NCBI GenBank assembly: GCA_905480645.1
Contig: CAJQRC010000003.1
Span: forward strand, 62,001 to 126,000
Source: an uncultured Tateyamaria sp.
GTDB lineage: Bacteria > Pseudomonadota > Alphaproteobacteria > Rhodobacterales > Rhodobacteraceae
Reading direction: 5' to 3'
Length of the DNA: 64,000 bases
This document shows, piece after piece, positions 28,354-38,515 of this stretch. Positions within the stretch are counted from its first letter, which is position 1. Each line of letters begins with the position of its first letter. The notes beneath the pieces are model-generated. The model saw only the letters and a list, made by a program, of their open reading frames with translations. It was not told where the DNA came from and did not search any database. Made by a program: the position numbers and the translations under genes.

Positions 28354-28944
28354 TTGCCTGACTTTTTGATAGAAGCTAAAATTGGTGGCCGCATCGCTGG
28401 AGTAGATGAAGTAGGCCGTGGACCGCTGTCTGGTCCTGTAACAGCTGCAGCTGTTGTGTTGGACCCGTCGCATATTCCGTTTGGATTGGATGACTCTAAA
28501 AAGCTGAATGCACGAGTGCGTGAGACCCTTTGGGCAGAGATACTGAGGTTTGCACAAGTATCTGTTGCACATGCAACTGTTGAGGAAATTGATCAGATGA
28601 ACATTTTAAATGCATCACACCTAGCAATGAAACGTGCAGTGATAGGATTAGGTCAGGTACCTGATCATTTGTTGATTGACGGGAATTTGATCCCGAGTGG
28701 TTTAACGCTTCCAGCTACGGCAGTAGTCAAGGGAGATGGACGTTCGCAATCAATTGCCGCGGCTTCGATAGTAGCCAAAATATGTCGCGATCGGATAATG
28801 GTGGATTTAGCGCAACAGAATCCTGGTTATGATTGGCATACTAACATGGGATATGGATCAAAAAGTCACATAGCAGCACTTCAAAATCTAGGTGTTACAT
28901 CACACCATAGACGTTCGTTCAAACCAGTCTACAATATGTTGTGA
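28354..28944 (+). CDS. rnhB: Ribonuclease HII
   Basis: RNase HII cuts the RNA strand of RNA-DNA hybrids and starts removal of single ribonucleotides misplaced in DNA. The 196-residue enzyme has AGVDEVGRGPLSGPV with the catalytic Asp and Glu, a further Asp in LLIDGNLIPSG, and AASIVAKICRDRIM. The start is a TTG with GAGAGG seven bases upstream. The gene precedes ccrM by about 110 bases on the same strand, an arrangement frequent in alphaproteobacteria. Confidence 0.95.
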   Translation: MPDFLIEAKIGGRIAGVDEVGRGPLSGPVTAAAVVLDPSHIPFGLDDSKKLNARVRETLWAEILRFAQVSVAHATVEEIDQMNILNASHLAMKRAVIGLGQVPDHLLIDGNLIPSGLTLPATAVVKGDGRSQSIAAASIVAKICRDRIMVDLAQQNPGYDWHTNMGYGSKSHIAALQNLGVTSHHRRSFKPVYNML

Positions 28945-28989
28945 CAAGTGTTTTTCGTAACCCCATGATTTAAAAAAGAATTTGACCGC

Positions 28990-29005
28990 GAATCATGTTT
29001 GAATC
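28990..29005. promoter_or_regulatory. Pair of GANTC methylation sites in the ccrM leader
   Basis: Two GAATC copies (28990-28994 and 29001-29005) start 11 bases apart, about 50-70 bases before the ccrM start. GANTC is the target of CcrM itself. In Caulobacter, methylation of two GANTC sites in the leader of ccrM lowers its transcription, so a similar feedback is a reasonable inference. Confidence 0.6.
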
Positions 29006-29056
29006 ATCTTAGGCCTAAACATCGAGTGCAAAAGCACCGAGTATAGAGGCAGATAA

Positions 29057-30157
<1,101 letters not shown>

Positions 30158-30250
30158 TTTTATAAAACGATACTGATTTCTACCGCTTATCCCTGATACC
30201 GCTGGTGTCTTTGGCCTTTAATGGAAGGTCTTAATAGGCACTACAACTCT

Positions 30251-30278
30251 GCCCCGCCTTTCTAGGTGGGGCTTTTTT
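30251..30278 (+). terminator. Intrinsic terminator of ccrM
   Basis: GCCCCGCC and GGTGGGGC form an eight-pair stem (one G-T) with a six-base loop and are followed by six T. It lies about 95 bases after the ccrM stop and separates it from the convergent mutY gene. Confidence 0.88.
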
Positions 30279-30362
30279 AAAATGTAGCGTCCCGTCGCCT
30301 ATATCCACAATGTGGGTGATTTGATCAGAAGAGGTCTTACATATTTTGACGTATTGTTTCGT

Positions 30363-31412
30363 TTAGCTTTCTGTGAGGTCAAAAACCTTGCGCATAACCG
30401 TTGGAAGGTTAGAGGGACAAAATTCTGAACGAGGTACAAAAATGCCAGTTTTTGGATGTACTTCAGTATCAAAATCAGCCACCATTACATCCAAAATCAG
30501 ATGAAAGTGCGTGAAGGTATGACGGACTTCACTAGGAATTTTTTTCCAATCTGTGACAAGAGGTGGGTTTGTTGGACGTTTATGAGTAGCCATATCTACC
30601 CATTCCGACCCAGGCCATCCCAGCATACCGCCCAACAGGCCACTATCTGGGCGAGTCTCTAGTAACACTGCGCCATCTCTGCGTTTTGCAACGTAGACAG
30701 TACCGTGGCGTATAGGTTTTGTAACTTTTGGCATTTTTTTGGGTAGTTTGGATGTCGTGCCCCGTTCTCTTGCTTGGCATTTGTCACGCCACGGGCAAAT
30801 GCCACAAGCTGGTGATTTAGGCGTACAGATCGTAGCGCCTAAATCCATGACAGCTTGTGCAAAATCACCGGGCCGTGCACGTGGTGTCAGTGCGTTAGCG
30901 TATGTAGTAAGGATTTTTTTGGCGATTGGGAGGGGAGTATGTTCATTGTGCATACGAGCCATAACTCTTTCAACATTGCCGTCCACCACAGTTTCTTGCA
31001 TGTCAAATGCGATTGAGGCTATCGCTGCTGCGGTGTAGGGACCAATCCCAGGTAATTTAAGAAGAGAGGTATAATTATCTGGAAATTTACCTGAGTGGTT
31101 TTTGACAACAATGCGGGCACACTTCAACATGTTGCGTGCGCGAGCGTAATACCCCAAGCCTGCCCACGCTCCCATTACCTCAGAGTCGTTGGCGGCTGCG
31201 AAAACCCTAATTGTTGGCCACCGGGTAATAAATTTTTGAAAATAACTTGTGACAGCGGAAACTGTAGTTTGCTGTAGCATTATTTCACTCATCCATACAG
31301 TGTATGGATCAGGCCAGATACCAGCTTTTCTGTCGGCTGGGCTTACACGCCAAGGCATTTCACGAGCATGGACGTCGTACCATTCCAACAAATCGTTGCT
31401 GAGGTCACGCAA
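30363..31412 (-). CDS. mutY: A/G-specific adenine glycosylase
   Basis: MutY removes adenine mispaired with 8-oxoguanine. The 349-residue enzyme has the catalytic Glu in SEIMLQQTTVSAVTSYFQKF, a helix-hairpin-helix LLKLPGIGPYTAAAIAS, the catalytic Asp in TVVDGNVERVMAR, and the 4Fe-4S loop C-x6-C-x2-C-x5-C (CTPKSPACGICPWRDKC). The C-terminal NUDIX-like domain (VLLETRPDSGLLGGMLGWPG) reads the oxidised guanine. The start appears to be a TTG with AAGGA upstream. It is divergent from the DciA-like gene. Confidence 0.95.
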   Translation of the reverse strand: MRDLSNDLLEWYDVHAREMPWRVSPADRKAGIWPDPYTVWMSEIMLQQTTVSAVTSYFQKFITRWPTIRVFAAANDSEVMGAWAGLGYYARARNMLKCARIVVKNHSGKFPDNYTSLLKLPGIGPYTAAAIASIAFDMQETVVDGNVERVMARMHNEHTPLPIAKKILTTYANALTPRARPGDFAQAVMDLGATICTPKSPACGICPWRDKCQARERGTTSKLPKKMPKVTKPIRHGTVYVAKRRDGAVLLETRPDSGLLGGMLGWPGSEWVDMATHKRPTNPPLVTDWKKIPSEVRHTFTHFHLILDVMVADFDTEVHPKTGIFVPRSEFCPSNLPTVMRKVFDLTES

Positions 31413-31495
31413 GATTTATTATCCTTTTGATTATCTTATCTGGGTTACGCTAGGTACATCCGCTATATATAAAAACAGCAAAGGGGTACATAGTA

Positions 31496-32017
31496 ATGGT
31501 CACGCGTCGCGCTGCCACTAAAGGGTTCAAACGGACGGCATCTTTGCTGACCGGACAAATCCGGCAGGCTAGTGAGAATCGCGGTTTTGCCGAGAGTCGA
31601 TTGCTGATGGATTGGACTGAGGTGATAGGTCCTGATATTGCCGCTGTCGCTAGGCCTGTTGAGGTCAGCTATGGACGCGGTGGATTGGGAGCAACTCTTA
31701 CCTTACTTACAACTGGGGCTAATGCTCCAATACTTGAGATGCAAAAAGAGGATATAAGAAAAAAAGTAAATAGTGTTTACGGTTTCAACGCGATTACGCG
31801 TATTAGGATTACGCAAACGGCCTCTATGGGTTTTGTAAAAGGGTGTATTAATTTTGATCATAAAAACAAAGAAAAGGAGCCTTTAACTTTGAACCCAATA
31901 ATATCTAAAGAAGCTTCAAACTTTGTTGCCCCGATTGAAGATAATAGCTTGCGCGCAGCTCTTGAGCGATTAGGCACAAATATTTTAACTAAAGAAAAAC
32001 AAGGAAAACGAACATGA
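31496..32017 (+). CDS. DUF721 / DciA-like protein
   Basis: A 173-residue protein with the DUF721 domain in its first 110 residues (LLMDWTEVIGPDIAAVARPV, TLTLLTTGANAPILEMQKEDIRKKVNSVYG). DciA, the best known member, loads the DnaB helicase in bacteria lacking DnaC. The remaining C-terminal part is low in similarity. It overlaps the DsbA-like gene by four bases (ATGA), giving the mutY-divergent DUF721-dsbA arrangement common in alphaproteobacteria. Confidence 0.85.
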   Translation: MVTRRAATKGFKRTASLLTGQIRQASENRGFAESRLLMDWTEVIGPDIAAVARPVEVSYGRGGLGATLTLLTTGANAPILEMQKEDIRKKVNSVYGFNAITRIRITQTASMGFVKGCINFDHKNKEKEPLTLNPIISKEASNFVAPIEDNSLRAALERLGTNILTKEKQGKRT

Positions 32018-32697
32018 ATCGCACTCTGGCCTTGATGGCCGTTATTATCGGCTTGGCTGGATATTTTTGGTATGATTCAACATCTGATAATTCATTTGAT
32101 GATGCTGGGTCTATTACTTTACTTGGTGCTGCACACGCACAAGAAGTTGAGGCGGAAATTGATATTTCGACGGTTGTAGATATGACGATCGGTAATTTGG
32201 ATGCTGATGTCACAGTGATCGAATATGCCAGTTTCACCTGCCCACACTGTGGAAATTTTCATATGGGAGACTTCAAAGAGTTAAAGAAGGATTATATCGA
32301 TACTGGTAAAATTAAATTTGTGTATCGTGAAGTTTACTTTGATCGCTTTGGTCTGTGGGCATCAGCGATTGCACGATGCGCCGGGCCTGAAAAGTTTTTT
32401 GGTATTACTGATCTGTTATATTCCAGCCAGTCAGAGTGGGCGCGTGCAGGTGGAGGTGACCCTGCTGCAATAGTTGAGGCACTCCGTAAAATTGGTCTTT
32501 TAGCTGGTTTGAGTAGTGATAATGTGGAAGCCTGTTTGCAAGATGGTGATAATTTGCGCACTCTAGTAGCGTGGTATCAAGAAAATGTTGAACGTGACGG
32601 TGTTCAATCAACACCCAGTTTTGTTATTGATGGACGCACCTACAAAAACATTGATTATGATGAGATGAAGCGTTTGATAGACGAAGCATCCATTTGA
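32014..32697 (+). CDS. DsbA-family thiol-disulfide oxidoreductase
   Basis: The 227-residue product has an N-terminal membrane or signal segment (LALMAVIIGLAGYFW, then a HAQE site near residue 41) and a thioredoxin-fold domain with the active site C76-P-H-C79 in YASFTCPHCGNFH. A cis-proline region appears in STPSFVIDG. This places it in the periplasm as an oxidase or isomerase of protein disulfides. A single base is shared with the CoA-transferase start (TGATG), which suggests co-translation but no common pathway. Confidence 0.9.
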   Translation: MNRTLALMAVIIGLAGYFWYDSTSDNSFDDAGSITLLGAAHAQEVEAEIDISTVVDMTIGNLDADVTVIEYASFTCPHCGNFHMGDFKELKKDYIDTGKIKFVYREVYFDRFGLWASAIARCAGPEKFFGITDLLYSSQSEWARAGGGDPAAIVEALRKIGLLAGLSSDNVEACLQDGDNLRTLVAWYQENVERDGVQSTPSFVIDGRTYKNIDYDEMKRLIDEASI

Positions 32698-33827
32698 TGT
32701 CATCCACGGGTAAAGGTCCACTTTCTGGCCTGCGCGTTATTGAGTTGGCGCGCGTACTAGCGGGCCCTTGGGCTGGTCAGACGCTATCGGATCTTGGGGC
32801 TGACGTGATCAAAATTGAGGCGCCGAAGGGTGATGATACCCGACAATGGGGACCTCCGTTTGTGGTGCGAGGCGAGGATGTTTCGGCAGCCTATTTTCAT
32901 GGCACAAATAGGGGGAAAAAATCTATAATTATCGATTTTAAAACTCAGAAAGGCCAAAGAGAGCTTCTGAAGTTAATCGAGACGGCAGACATCCTCATCG
33001 AAAATTTTAAAGTTGGGGGGCTTTCAAAATATGGCTTAGACTATGCCAGTCTCAAGGATGTATTCCCGCAATTAATCTATTGTTCTATTACTGGTTTTGG
33101 GCAGACAGGTCCTTATGCACATAGAGCTGGTTATGACTTTATCATTCAAGGTATGTCTGGGTTAATGTCGATTACTGGGGAACCCGGAGGGCAGCCTCAA
33201 AAATCTGGCGTTGCAATTACTGATCTTTTTACGGGGGTTTATGCCACGACAGCCATTTTGGCTGCTGTTTATCAACGTCTTCAAACAGGACTGGGTCAGC
33301 AAATTGATATGGCACTTTTGGATGTTGCTGTTGCCATGACCTCTAATCAAGCGATGAACTATCTTACGAGTGGCATAGCACCAGGAATGATGGGTAACGC
33401 ACACATGAATTTAACGCCATATCAAGTATTTGACTGTGCTGATGGACATATAATTATAGCGACTGGTAACGATGATCAATATCATCGACTATGTCGTTTG
33501 CTTGGTCTCGATGAAATGATTGATGCACCAAAATTTTCATCTAACTCTGATCGGATTGCCAACCGTAAAGAAATGACTCAACTTCTCACCGATGCAACAA
33601 TGCGTCGTAGTTGTGCTGATTTGTTGGAAGCGTGTGAAAGTGCTGGAGTGCCTGCTGGGCCAATTAACGACATGGCAGATGTGATGGCGGATCCTCAGGT
33701 TAAGGCTCGTGCGTTGCAACTTGACTTGGATGGAGTGCCAGGAGTTCGGACGCCAATACTGTTTTCGGACGCTGATTTATGTTTAGGTCTTCCGTCCCCA
33801 AAGCTAGGAGAGTGCAAGAACTCCTAA
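32697..33827 (+). CDS. CaiB/BaiF-family CoA transferase
   Basis: A class III CoA transferase of 376 residues. LSGLRVIELARVLAGPWAGQTLSDLGADVIKIE is the family N-terminus. RAGYDFIIQGMSGLMSITGE carries the catalytic Asp that forms an acyl-aspartyl intermediate, followed by GVAITDLFTGVYAT. The C-terminal GVPAGPINDMADVMADPQV completes the fold. ATG at 32697 is used because homologues start near MSSTGKGPLSGL; a TTG just before is in frame. The acyl group (formyl, succinyl, carnitine or other) cannot be decided from sequence alone. Confidence 0.9.
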   Translation: MSSTGKGPLSGLRVIELARVLAGPWAGQTLSDLGADVIKIEAPKGDDTRQWGPPFVVRGEDVSAAYFHGTNRGKKSIIIDFKTQKGQRELLKLIETADILIENFKVGGLSKYGLDYASLKDVFPQLIYCSITGFGQTGPYAHRAGYDFIIQGMSGLMSITGEPGGQPQKSGVAITDLFTGVYATTAILAAVYQRLQTGLGQQIDMALLDVAVAMTSNQAMNYLTSGIAPGMMGNAHMNLTPYQVFDCADGHIIIATGNDDQYHRLCRLLGLDEMIDAPKFSSNSDRIANRKEMTQLLTDATMRRSCADLLEACESAGVPAGPINDMADVMADPQVKARALQLDLDGVPGVRTPILFSDADLCLGLPSPKLGECKNS

Positions 33828-33870
33828 AAATCCCATATTTTGGGGTCATTTAATCTGAAATTTTAAGATG

Positions 33871-34893
33871 TCAGGGTTTTTTAATTAGGAGTGGGTTTAA
33901 TTTGTCTTTTGCCAGCCTTTGGATGGCTTGATCAAGAAGAGAAGCTTCTTTAATCGACAGTCTGACTGGTAAAGTAATGATTTTAGATCGGTATGCTGGT
34001 GGCAAGCGTGCCGCATCCTTTTCGGTTGTTACTAGTTGAGCTTGGTTTTTTTTTGCTTCGATATCTAGTCGTCTGAGTAACATAGGAGATAGGTGTTCAT
34101 GATCTCCTAAGCTTTCACAGTGCAGTATTTTTGCGCCAAGGCTCTTTAACGTCGCAAAAAATTTTTCTGGTCGAGCTATTCCTGCAAAAGCAATTAAAGG
34201 AGTTTCTGTCCAGTCTATTCCGGTTTGAATTGGTAGAAGTTCTCCTTTCACTCTCTGTATATAAGCTGGCTTATATTTGGCGTCAAATTTCAATTGAGCG
34301 TTCGTATTACCTATAGAGAGAAGAATATCACCACGTGAGAGGCCGACTGAAATGGGTTCACGTAGAGGTCCTGCAGGTAAGCAAAGTCCATTTCCAAAAC
34401 CTATTTCTGCATCTACCACTATAATCGAAATGTCGTGAAAGAGACTTGTGTCCTGAAAGCCGTCGTCTAAAACGATTGCTGTGGCTCCTGCTGCTACTGC
34501 TTTTTTTGCTCCGAGCGCTCTATCTTTAGCCACCCACGTTCTGGCAAAGGCGCTGAGCAAGAGTGCTTCATCGCCTATTTGTGCAGCAGAATGGATATTT
34601 GGGTTTACCTCGGTGGGCTTTGTGATTGTTCCCTTATACCCGCGTGTCACTATATGGGGATTATAAAAAGCGTCTCGAAGCTTTTCGCAAATCGCTATGA
34701 CTGTTGGTGTTTTACCACTGCCGCCTATGTAAATACTACCAATACAAATTACTGGTACGTTTAAGCTCTCCTGCGCTCCATTGCGAATTCTTGATGCAGT
34801 TGCAAAAGAATACAGCCAGCCAAGTGGAAGTAAAAACTGTGCACGCCAATCATTTCGCCCACTCTGAATGTCCCAGAATTTTGGGGCCCGCAT
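33871..34893 (-). CDS. lpxK: Tetraacyldisaccharide 4'-kinase
   Basis: LpxK phosphorylates the 4' position of the lipid A disaccharide at the inner membrane. The 340-residue protein begins with an amphipathic membrane-associating stretch (RAQFLLPLGWLYSFATASRIRNG), then a P-loop IYIGGSGKTPT at 54-64, VTRGYKG, and VLDDGFQDTSLFHD, whose Asp acts in catalysis. It follows the Kdo-transferase-like gene with a one-base overlap, so both serve lipopolysaccharide core and lipid A assembly. Confidence 0.94.
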   Translation of the reverse strand: MRAPKFWDIQSGRNDWRAQFLLPLGWLYSFATASRIRNGAQESLNVPVICIGSIYIGGSGKTPTVIAICEKLRDAFYNPHIVTRGYKGTITKPTEVNPNIHSAAQIGDEALLLSAFARTWVAKDRALGAKKAVAAGATAIVLDDGFQDTSLFHDISIIVVDAEIGFGNGLCLPAGPLREPISVGLSRGDILLSIGNTNAQLKFDAKYKPAYIQRVKGELLPIQTGIDWTETPLIAFAGIARPEKFFATLKSLGAKILHCESLGDHEHLSPMLLRRLDIEAKKNQAQLVTTEKDAARLPPAYRSKIITLPVRLSIKEASLLDQAIQRLAKDKLNPLLIKKP

Positions 34894-36116
34894 CAGTCAG
34901 TTTGCCCGTCATTATTAGCACTCAACTCAGCATCAATATAACCGATTATCTTTTCGATATTTTCAATACCTTCAGTTGCAAAATCCCAACCAGAGACGGC
35001 CATTTGTGCAGCTTGATCTGGGGCGATCATTTGTATGACTGCATCTGCCAGCGTGGCAGAATCATTTACAATTCGAGCCGCACCAGCATTCACCAGATTA
35101 GTATATGCTTCAACGTTTCTGCCAGTATGCGGCCCATAAATAATAGCTGTTCCATGGGCTGCGGCCATATAGGGATCACAGCTGTCCTCGCCTGAATAAA
35201 GGGATCCACCCAGAAAGCTGACCGGTGCTAAGCGTAGCCAAAGCCCTAGGTCCTCGGTCGTATCTGCAATCAAGACTTGTGTGTTTTCATCTGGTAAATT
35301 TCCAGAACTCCAGCATATTACTCGTAATCCTGCCTTTTTAGCTTGCGTTAGTATATCCTGCGTAGCTTTTAAGTTTGAGGGATGTAATATTACAAGCAGC
35401 CTATGAGCGATCATTAACGCCTGACTGTGTGCTGCTAGGATTGTACCAGCTTCGAGGTGCGTGACTTGCATAGCAAGCCAAACGGGCCTGCCCGTCACAG
35501 CGTGGGTGAAGTCATTCAAATCACTGTCTGCTGCTTCCAGAATATGTCCAAAAGGACTAAGTGGATTTGTAAGTATTATTTTTTCTTGGTTACATCCGAG
35601 TTTTATCAATCGAAGCTTAGCTTTTTCTGAACGCGCCATGACAGTTTTAAACTTTGCCAATGAATACTTTGGAATTTCTGGTAACCAGCGGTCTATTCGG
35701 CTTTCAAAACCATCTTCTGCTGCATCGATCAGCATCATATGGGCTCCACTTTCTGCTGCAGATTGAATTAAGTTTGGTCGTAACCCCCCCCAAGCCCAAA
35801 TAACTACATCTGGTCTCCAATGCTTGATGAATGCATCTGTTTCCAGAGGGTGCTCTCCCGGTATTATATCGAGAATGGTGTCATTATTAATTAGGATTTG
35901 AGTTGGATCGTACGGCGTAGTAACCAGAACATTGCAATGACCTCGTATTTGTAAAATTTGAAATGCAAGGTCGTCTATGGGGCGGTTTTCTCCTGCTTCA
36001 GCTGCATGAATCCATATAAGTTCTCCCTCAGGTCGGGGGCAAGAAGGTTCAAAATATGACAGTTTGCGTTGTCGTATTAATGAACGATATGCTGTTAGCC
36101 CAATTGATCTGCGCAT
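34893..36116 (-). CDS. waaA: 3-deoxy-D-manno-octulosonic acid transferase-like protein
   Basis: WaaA (KdtA) adds Kdo to lipid IV-A. The 407-residue product keeps the GT-B fold signatures in diverged form: IWIHAAEAGENRPI with the base Glu, PDVVIWAWGGLRPNLI where classical enzymes read ETELWPN, VTHLEAGTILAAH for the STHEGE loop, and FLGGSLYSGEDSCDPYMAAAHGTAIIYGP near the C-terminus. The N-terminal membrane anchor is short or missing. Partnering with lpxK supports the role. Divergence from the canonical ELWPN segment makes a second, specialised Kdo-transferase paralogue an alternative. Confidence 0.8.
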   Translation of the reverse strand: MRRSIGLTAYRSLIRQRKLSYFEPSCPRPEGELIWIHAAEAGENRPIDDLAFQILQIRGHCNVLVTTPYDPTQILINNDTILDIIPGEHPLETDAFIKHWRPDVVIWAWGGLRPNLIQSAAESGAHMMLIDAAEDGFESRIDRWLPEIPKYSLAKFKTVMARSEKAKLRLIKLGCNQEKIILTNPLSPFGHILEAADSDLNDFTHAVTGRPVWLAMQVTHLEAGTILAAHSQALMIAHRLLVILHPSNLKATQDILTQAKKAGLRVICWSSGNLPDENTQVLIADTTEDLGLWLRLAPVSFLGGSLYSGEDSCDPYMAAAHGTAIIYGPHTGRNVEAYTNLVNAGAARIVNDSATLADAVIQMIAPDQAAQMAVSGWDFATEGIENIEKIIGYIDAELSANNDGQTD

Positions 36117-36291
36117 ATTTTATTTCCATGAATTAATTTTTCTGTAGCCTTACAGGCATTTATGGTCTGCCAATCGTTCAAGTTTGAAGTAATTGTTTTT
36201 TAAGGGAATTGATTGGTATAAAAATAAAGATGAAATTCTGTTTCAGCGAACTTACCTTTCGATTAATTGATGATAAAAATCAGCGAAATTG

Positions 36292-37080
36292 TTAGCGTGG
36301 GTCAGTTGCAGAGAGCCGGGTAATTAGATCTAGATGAAGAGGCTTTGTCGCTGCTAAAACACCATTTAACATTGGTTCTTTATTGTTGAAATGCAGTGGT
36401 ATGCCTGTACGATCTGTTACATGACCTCCAGCTTCGGTAACAAGAAGAGCGCCTGCAGCAATGTCCCACTCCCAACTAGCGCGTAAAGTTATCATTCCAT
36501 CGAAGCGGCCTTCACTTACGAGTGACAGACGATAGGCTAAAGATGGACGGTAGTGACGATCTAGCAATGGAAGACCACCGGGCCAATTTTGGGTTTCTAA
36601 GTTTGTACTGGTGGCAAGCACTTTTGCCGTTTGACGCGGAATAGCTTTTGCAACTTTTACGGTTTTTCCGTTTAGGGTCGTACCGATGCCAAGGCCTGCA
36701 GCATACATCTTGTTTCTAAGAGGAAGAAACACTACTGCTGCGGTAATTCTTCCTTGTTGGGCGATTGCTATAGAAATTGCCCAAGTACGGCTTCCTGCTA
36801 CAAAGCTTCGCGTGCCATCTATTGGATCTACAATGAATATAGTGTCTTTCGACAGTCGCTCTGCACTGTCTTCAGTTTCTTCCGATAGCCAGCCATAATC
36901 AGGGCGAGCAGCCCGCAACTTAGAGATCAGTAATTCGTTGACTGCAATATCAGCCTCTGTCACCGGGCCTGCATTCTCAGGTTTTTCCCAAGAAACGGCT
37001 AGTGGGCCAACAAAAACAGATGCCTCACGGCCTGCTGCGTGGGCCGCTTCTATCAGTAAAGGTAGATCAGTTGCCGGCAA
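36292..37080 (-). CDS. Inositol monophosphatase-family phosphatase (CysQ-like)
   Basis: A 262-residue Li-sensitive phosphatase of the IMPase/FBPase fold. Metal-binding motifs are in order: WLSEETEDS, IFIVDPIDGTRSFVAGSRTWAIS, and WEWDIAAGALLVTEAGG. 3'(2'),5'-bisphosphate nucleotidase (CysQ), which clears PAP in sulfur assimilation, is the most likely function, since alphaproteobacterial CysQ has this form. An inositol-phosphate phosphatase is the alternative. The gene starts at a TTG inside the last 14 bases of the pmbA/tldD-type gene. Confidence 0.85.
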   Translation of the reverse strand: MPATDLPLLIEAAHAAGREASVFVGPLAVSWEKPENAGPVTEADIAVNELLISKLRAARPDYGWLSEETEDSAERLSKDTIFIVDPIDGTRSFVAGSRTWAISIAIAQQGRITAAVVFLPLRNKMYAAGLGIGTTLNGKTVKVAKAIPRQTAKVLATSTNLETQNWPGGLPLLDRHYRPSLAYRLSLVSEGRFDGMITLRASWEWDIAAGALLVTEAGGHVTDRTGIPLHFNNKEPMLNGVLAATKPLHLDLITRLSATDPR

Positions 37081-38416
37081 CGCTCATCCTCGGAATAAGC
37101 AAAGAGGGTACTACACGAGATAAATGGGTCCGGCCATCATTTGCAGGGATAATCCCAAGCATCATTTTTGGCAGCTCTCCAGCTATCGTACATTCATTGA
37201 CTGGGTAGGAAATAGCGCCATTTTCCACCCAAAAGCCAGCAGCACCGCGCGAATAGTCACCAGTATTTGGGTTGATTGTTGAACCAATCATTGAAGTTAC
37301 CAAGAGCCCAGTTCCCATATCGCTGATAAGATCGTCCCGGCTGGCTGTTCCCCCATTTAAACTAACGTTCCAGTTAGTTGGACCCGGGGTTCCACCGGTA
37401 CCACGTGCCGCGTTAGCTGTCGATGTCATATCAAGTTTACGGGCGCTTGCTAAGTCAAGGGTCCAGCCTAAAAGAACGCCATTTTCAATAATAGCACGGC
37501 GTTGTGTTGGTAAACCTTCTGCATCGAAAGGACGTGTGCCACTGGTCCGCGGACGATGTGGGTCTTCAATCAAATTGAGTTCTTTAGGTAAAATTTGTGT
37601 GCCTAGCTTCCCGCGCAACCATGACGCCCCTCTTGCTACCGCACTGCCATTGGCGGCAGCCAACAAGTGACTGATCAAGCTTGATGATATGCGTTCATCA
37701 AACAAAACAGGGAAAGTGCCTGTCGGGGGCTTGCGTGCGCCAATACGTTCAACTGCCCGTTTGCCTGCTTCACGCCCAATTTCGTTAGAACAACGTAGAT
37801 CGTTTTGAAAAATACGGCTATCACCACTGTAATCTCTCTCCATCCCCGCACCCGAACCTGCAATTGCGACGCAGCTGGTAGCACGATCAGTTCTCCCATA
37901 GCCTCCTGAAAAACCGTTGCTGGCAGCAAGCCAAATTTGATGAGTTCCGTAGGCACAAGTGGCCTGCTGAACTTGTGTAACACCTTTTATTTTCATCGCG
38001 GCGCATTCCGCCATCAACGCATCGTCTTGCAGGTCTTTTGCTGTAGGCTCGTGAGTGTTATCGAACAGTTGTAAAGCTTCAATATCCCACGCAGTGATAA
38101 GATCAGTGGCATCCGCCAGCCCGGCATATGGGTCCTCAGGCGCCTCATTGGCCATGGCTACCGCTCGGATAGACATTTCTTTGATTATATCTATTGAGGT
38201 GTCTGATGACGAAACACTAGCTTGCTTTTGCCCTACAAAAACTCGTAAACCAAAGTCGATACCTTCAGAACGCTCTGCTTGTTCTAATGCCCCGTTCCGG
38301 ACATCTACTGAAACTGATGTGCCTTGAATTGCTATAGCATCCGCAGAGTCTGCGCCTACTGCCAGCGCCTCTTTTATTAAGCTATGGCTAAGATTGTTTA
38401 GATCAGAAGGTGTCAT
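37067..38416 (-). CDS. pmbA: TldD/PmbA-family metalloprotease
   Basis: TldD and PmbA (TldE) form a heterodimeric zinc protease that degrades unfolded peptides and matures some RiPPs. The 449-residue product has the PmbA-type features ERSEGIDFGLRVFVGQKQASVSSSD near the N-terminus and NPNTGDYSRGAAGFWVENGAI near the C-terminus. It lacks the HExxxH zinc motif of TldD, consistent with the PmbA subunit. The stop overlaps the CysQ-like gene by 14 bases. Confidence 0.9.
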   Translation of the reverse strand: MTPSDLNNLSHSLIKEALAVGADSADAIAIQGTSVSVDVRNGALEQAERSEGIDFGLRVFVGQKQASVSSSDTSIDIIKEMSIRAVAMANEAPEDPYAGLADATDLITAWDIEALQLFDNTHEPTAKDLQDDALMAECAAMKIKGVTQVQQATCAYGTHQIWLAASNGFSGGYGRTDRATSCVAIAGSGAGMERDYSGDSRIFQNDLRCSNEIGREAGKRAVERIGARKPPTGTFPVLFDERISSSLISHLLAAANGSAVARGASWLRGKLGTQILPKELNLIEDPHRPRTSGTRPFDAEGLPTQRRAIIENGVLLGWTLDLASARKLDMTSTANAARGTGGTPGPTNWNVSLNGGTASRDDLISDMGTGLLVTSMIGSTINPNTGDYSRGAAGFWVENGAISYPVNECTIAGELPKMMLGIIPANDGRTHLSRVVPSLLIPRMSVAGN

Positions 38417-38515
38417 GCGCTGCTCCGCTTAGATACGATTGAGGTAGCGATGTGGGCAGCTTAACACAAGGCGTGCACACATGCGTCAGCAGCATTTTTA
38501 TGAGGTGACGTACTA

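Noticed and set aside
33828-33870. Hairpin between the CoA transferase and lpxK
   Set aside because: Only three to five pairs and no proper T-run on either strand; too weak to call a terminator.
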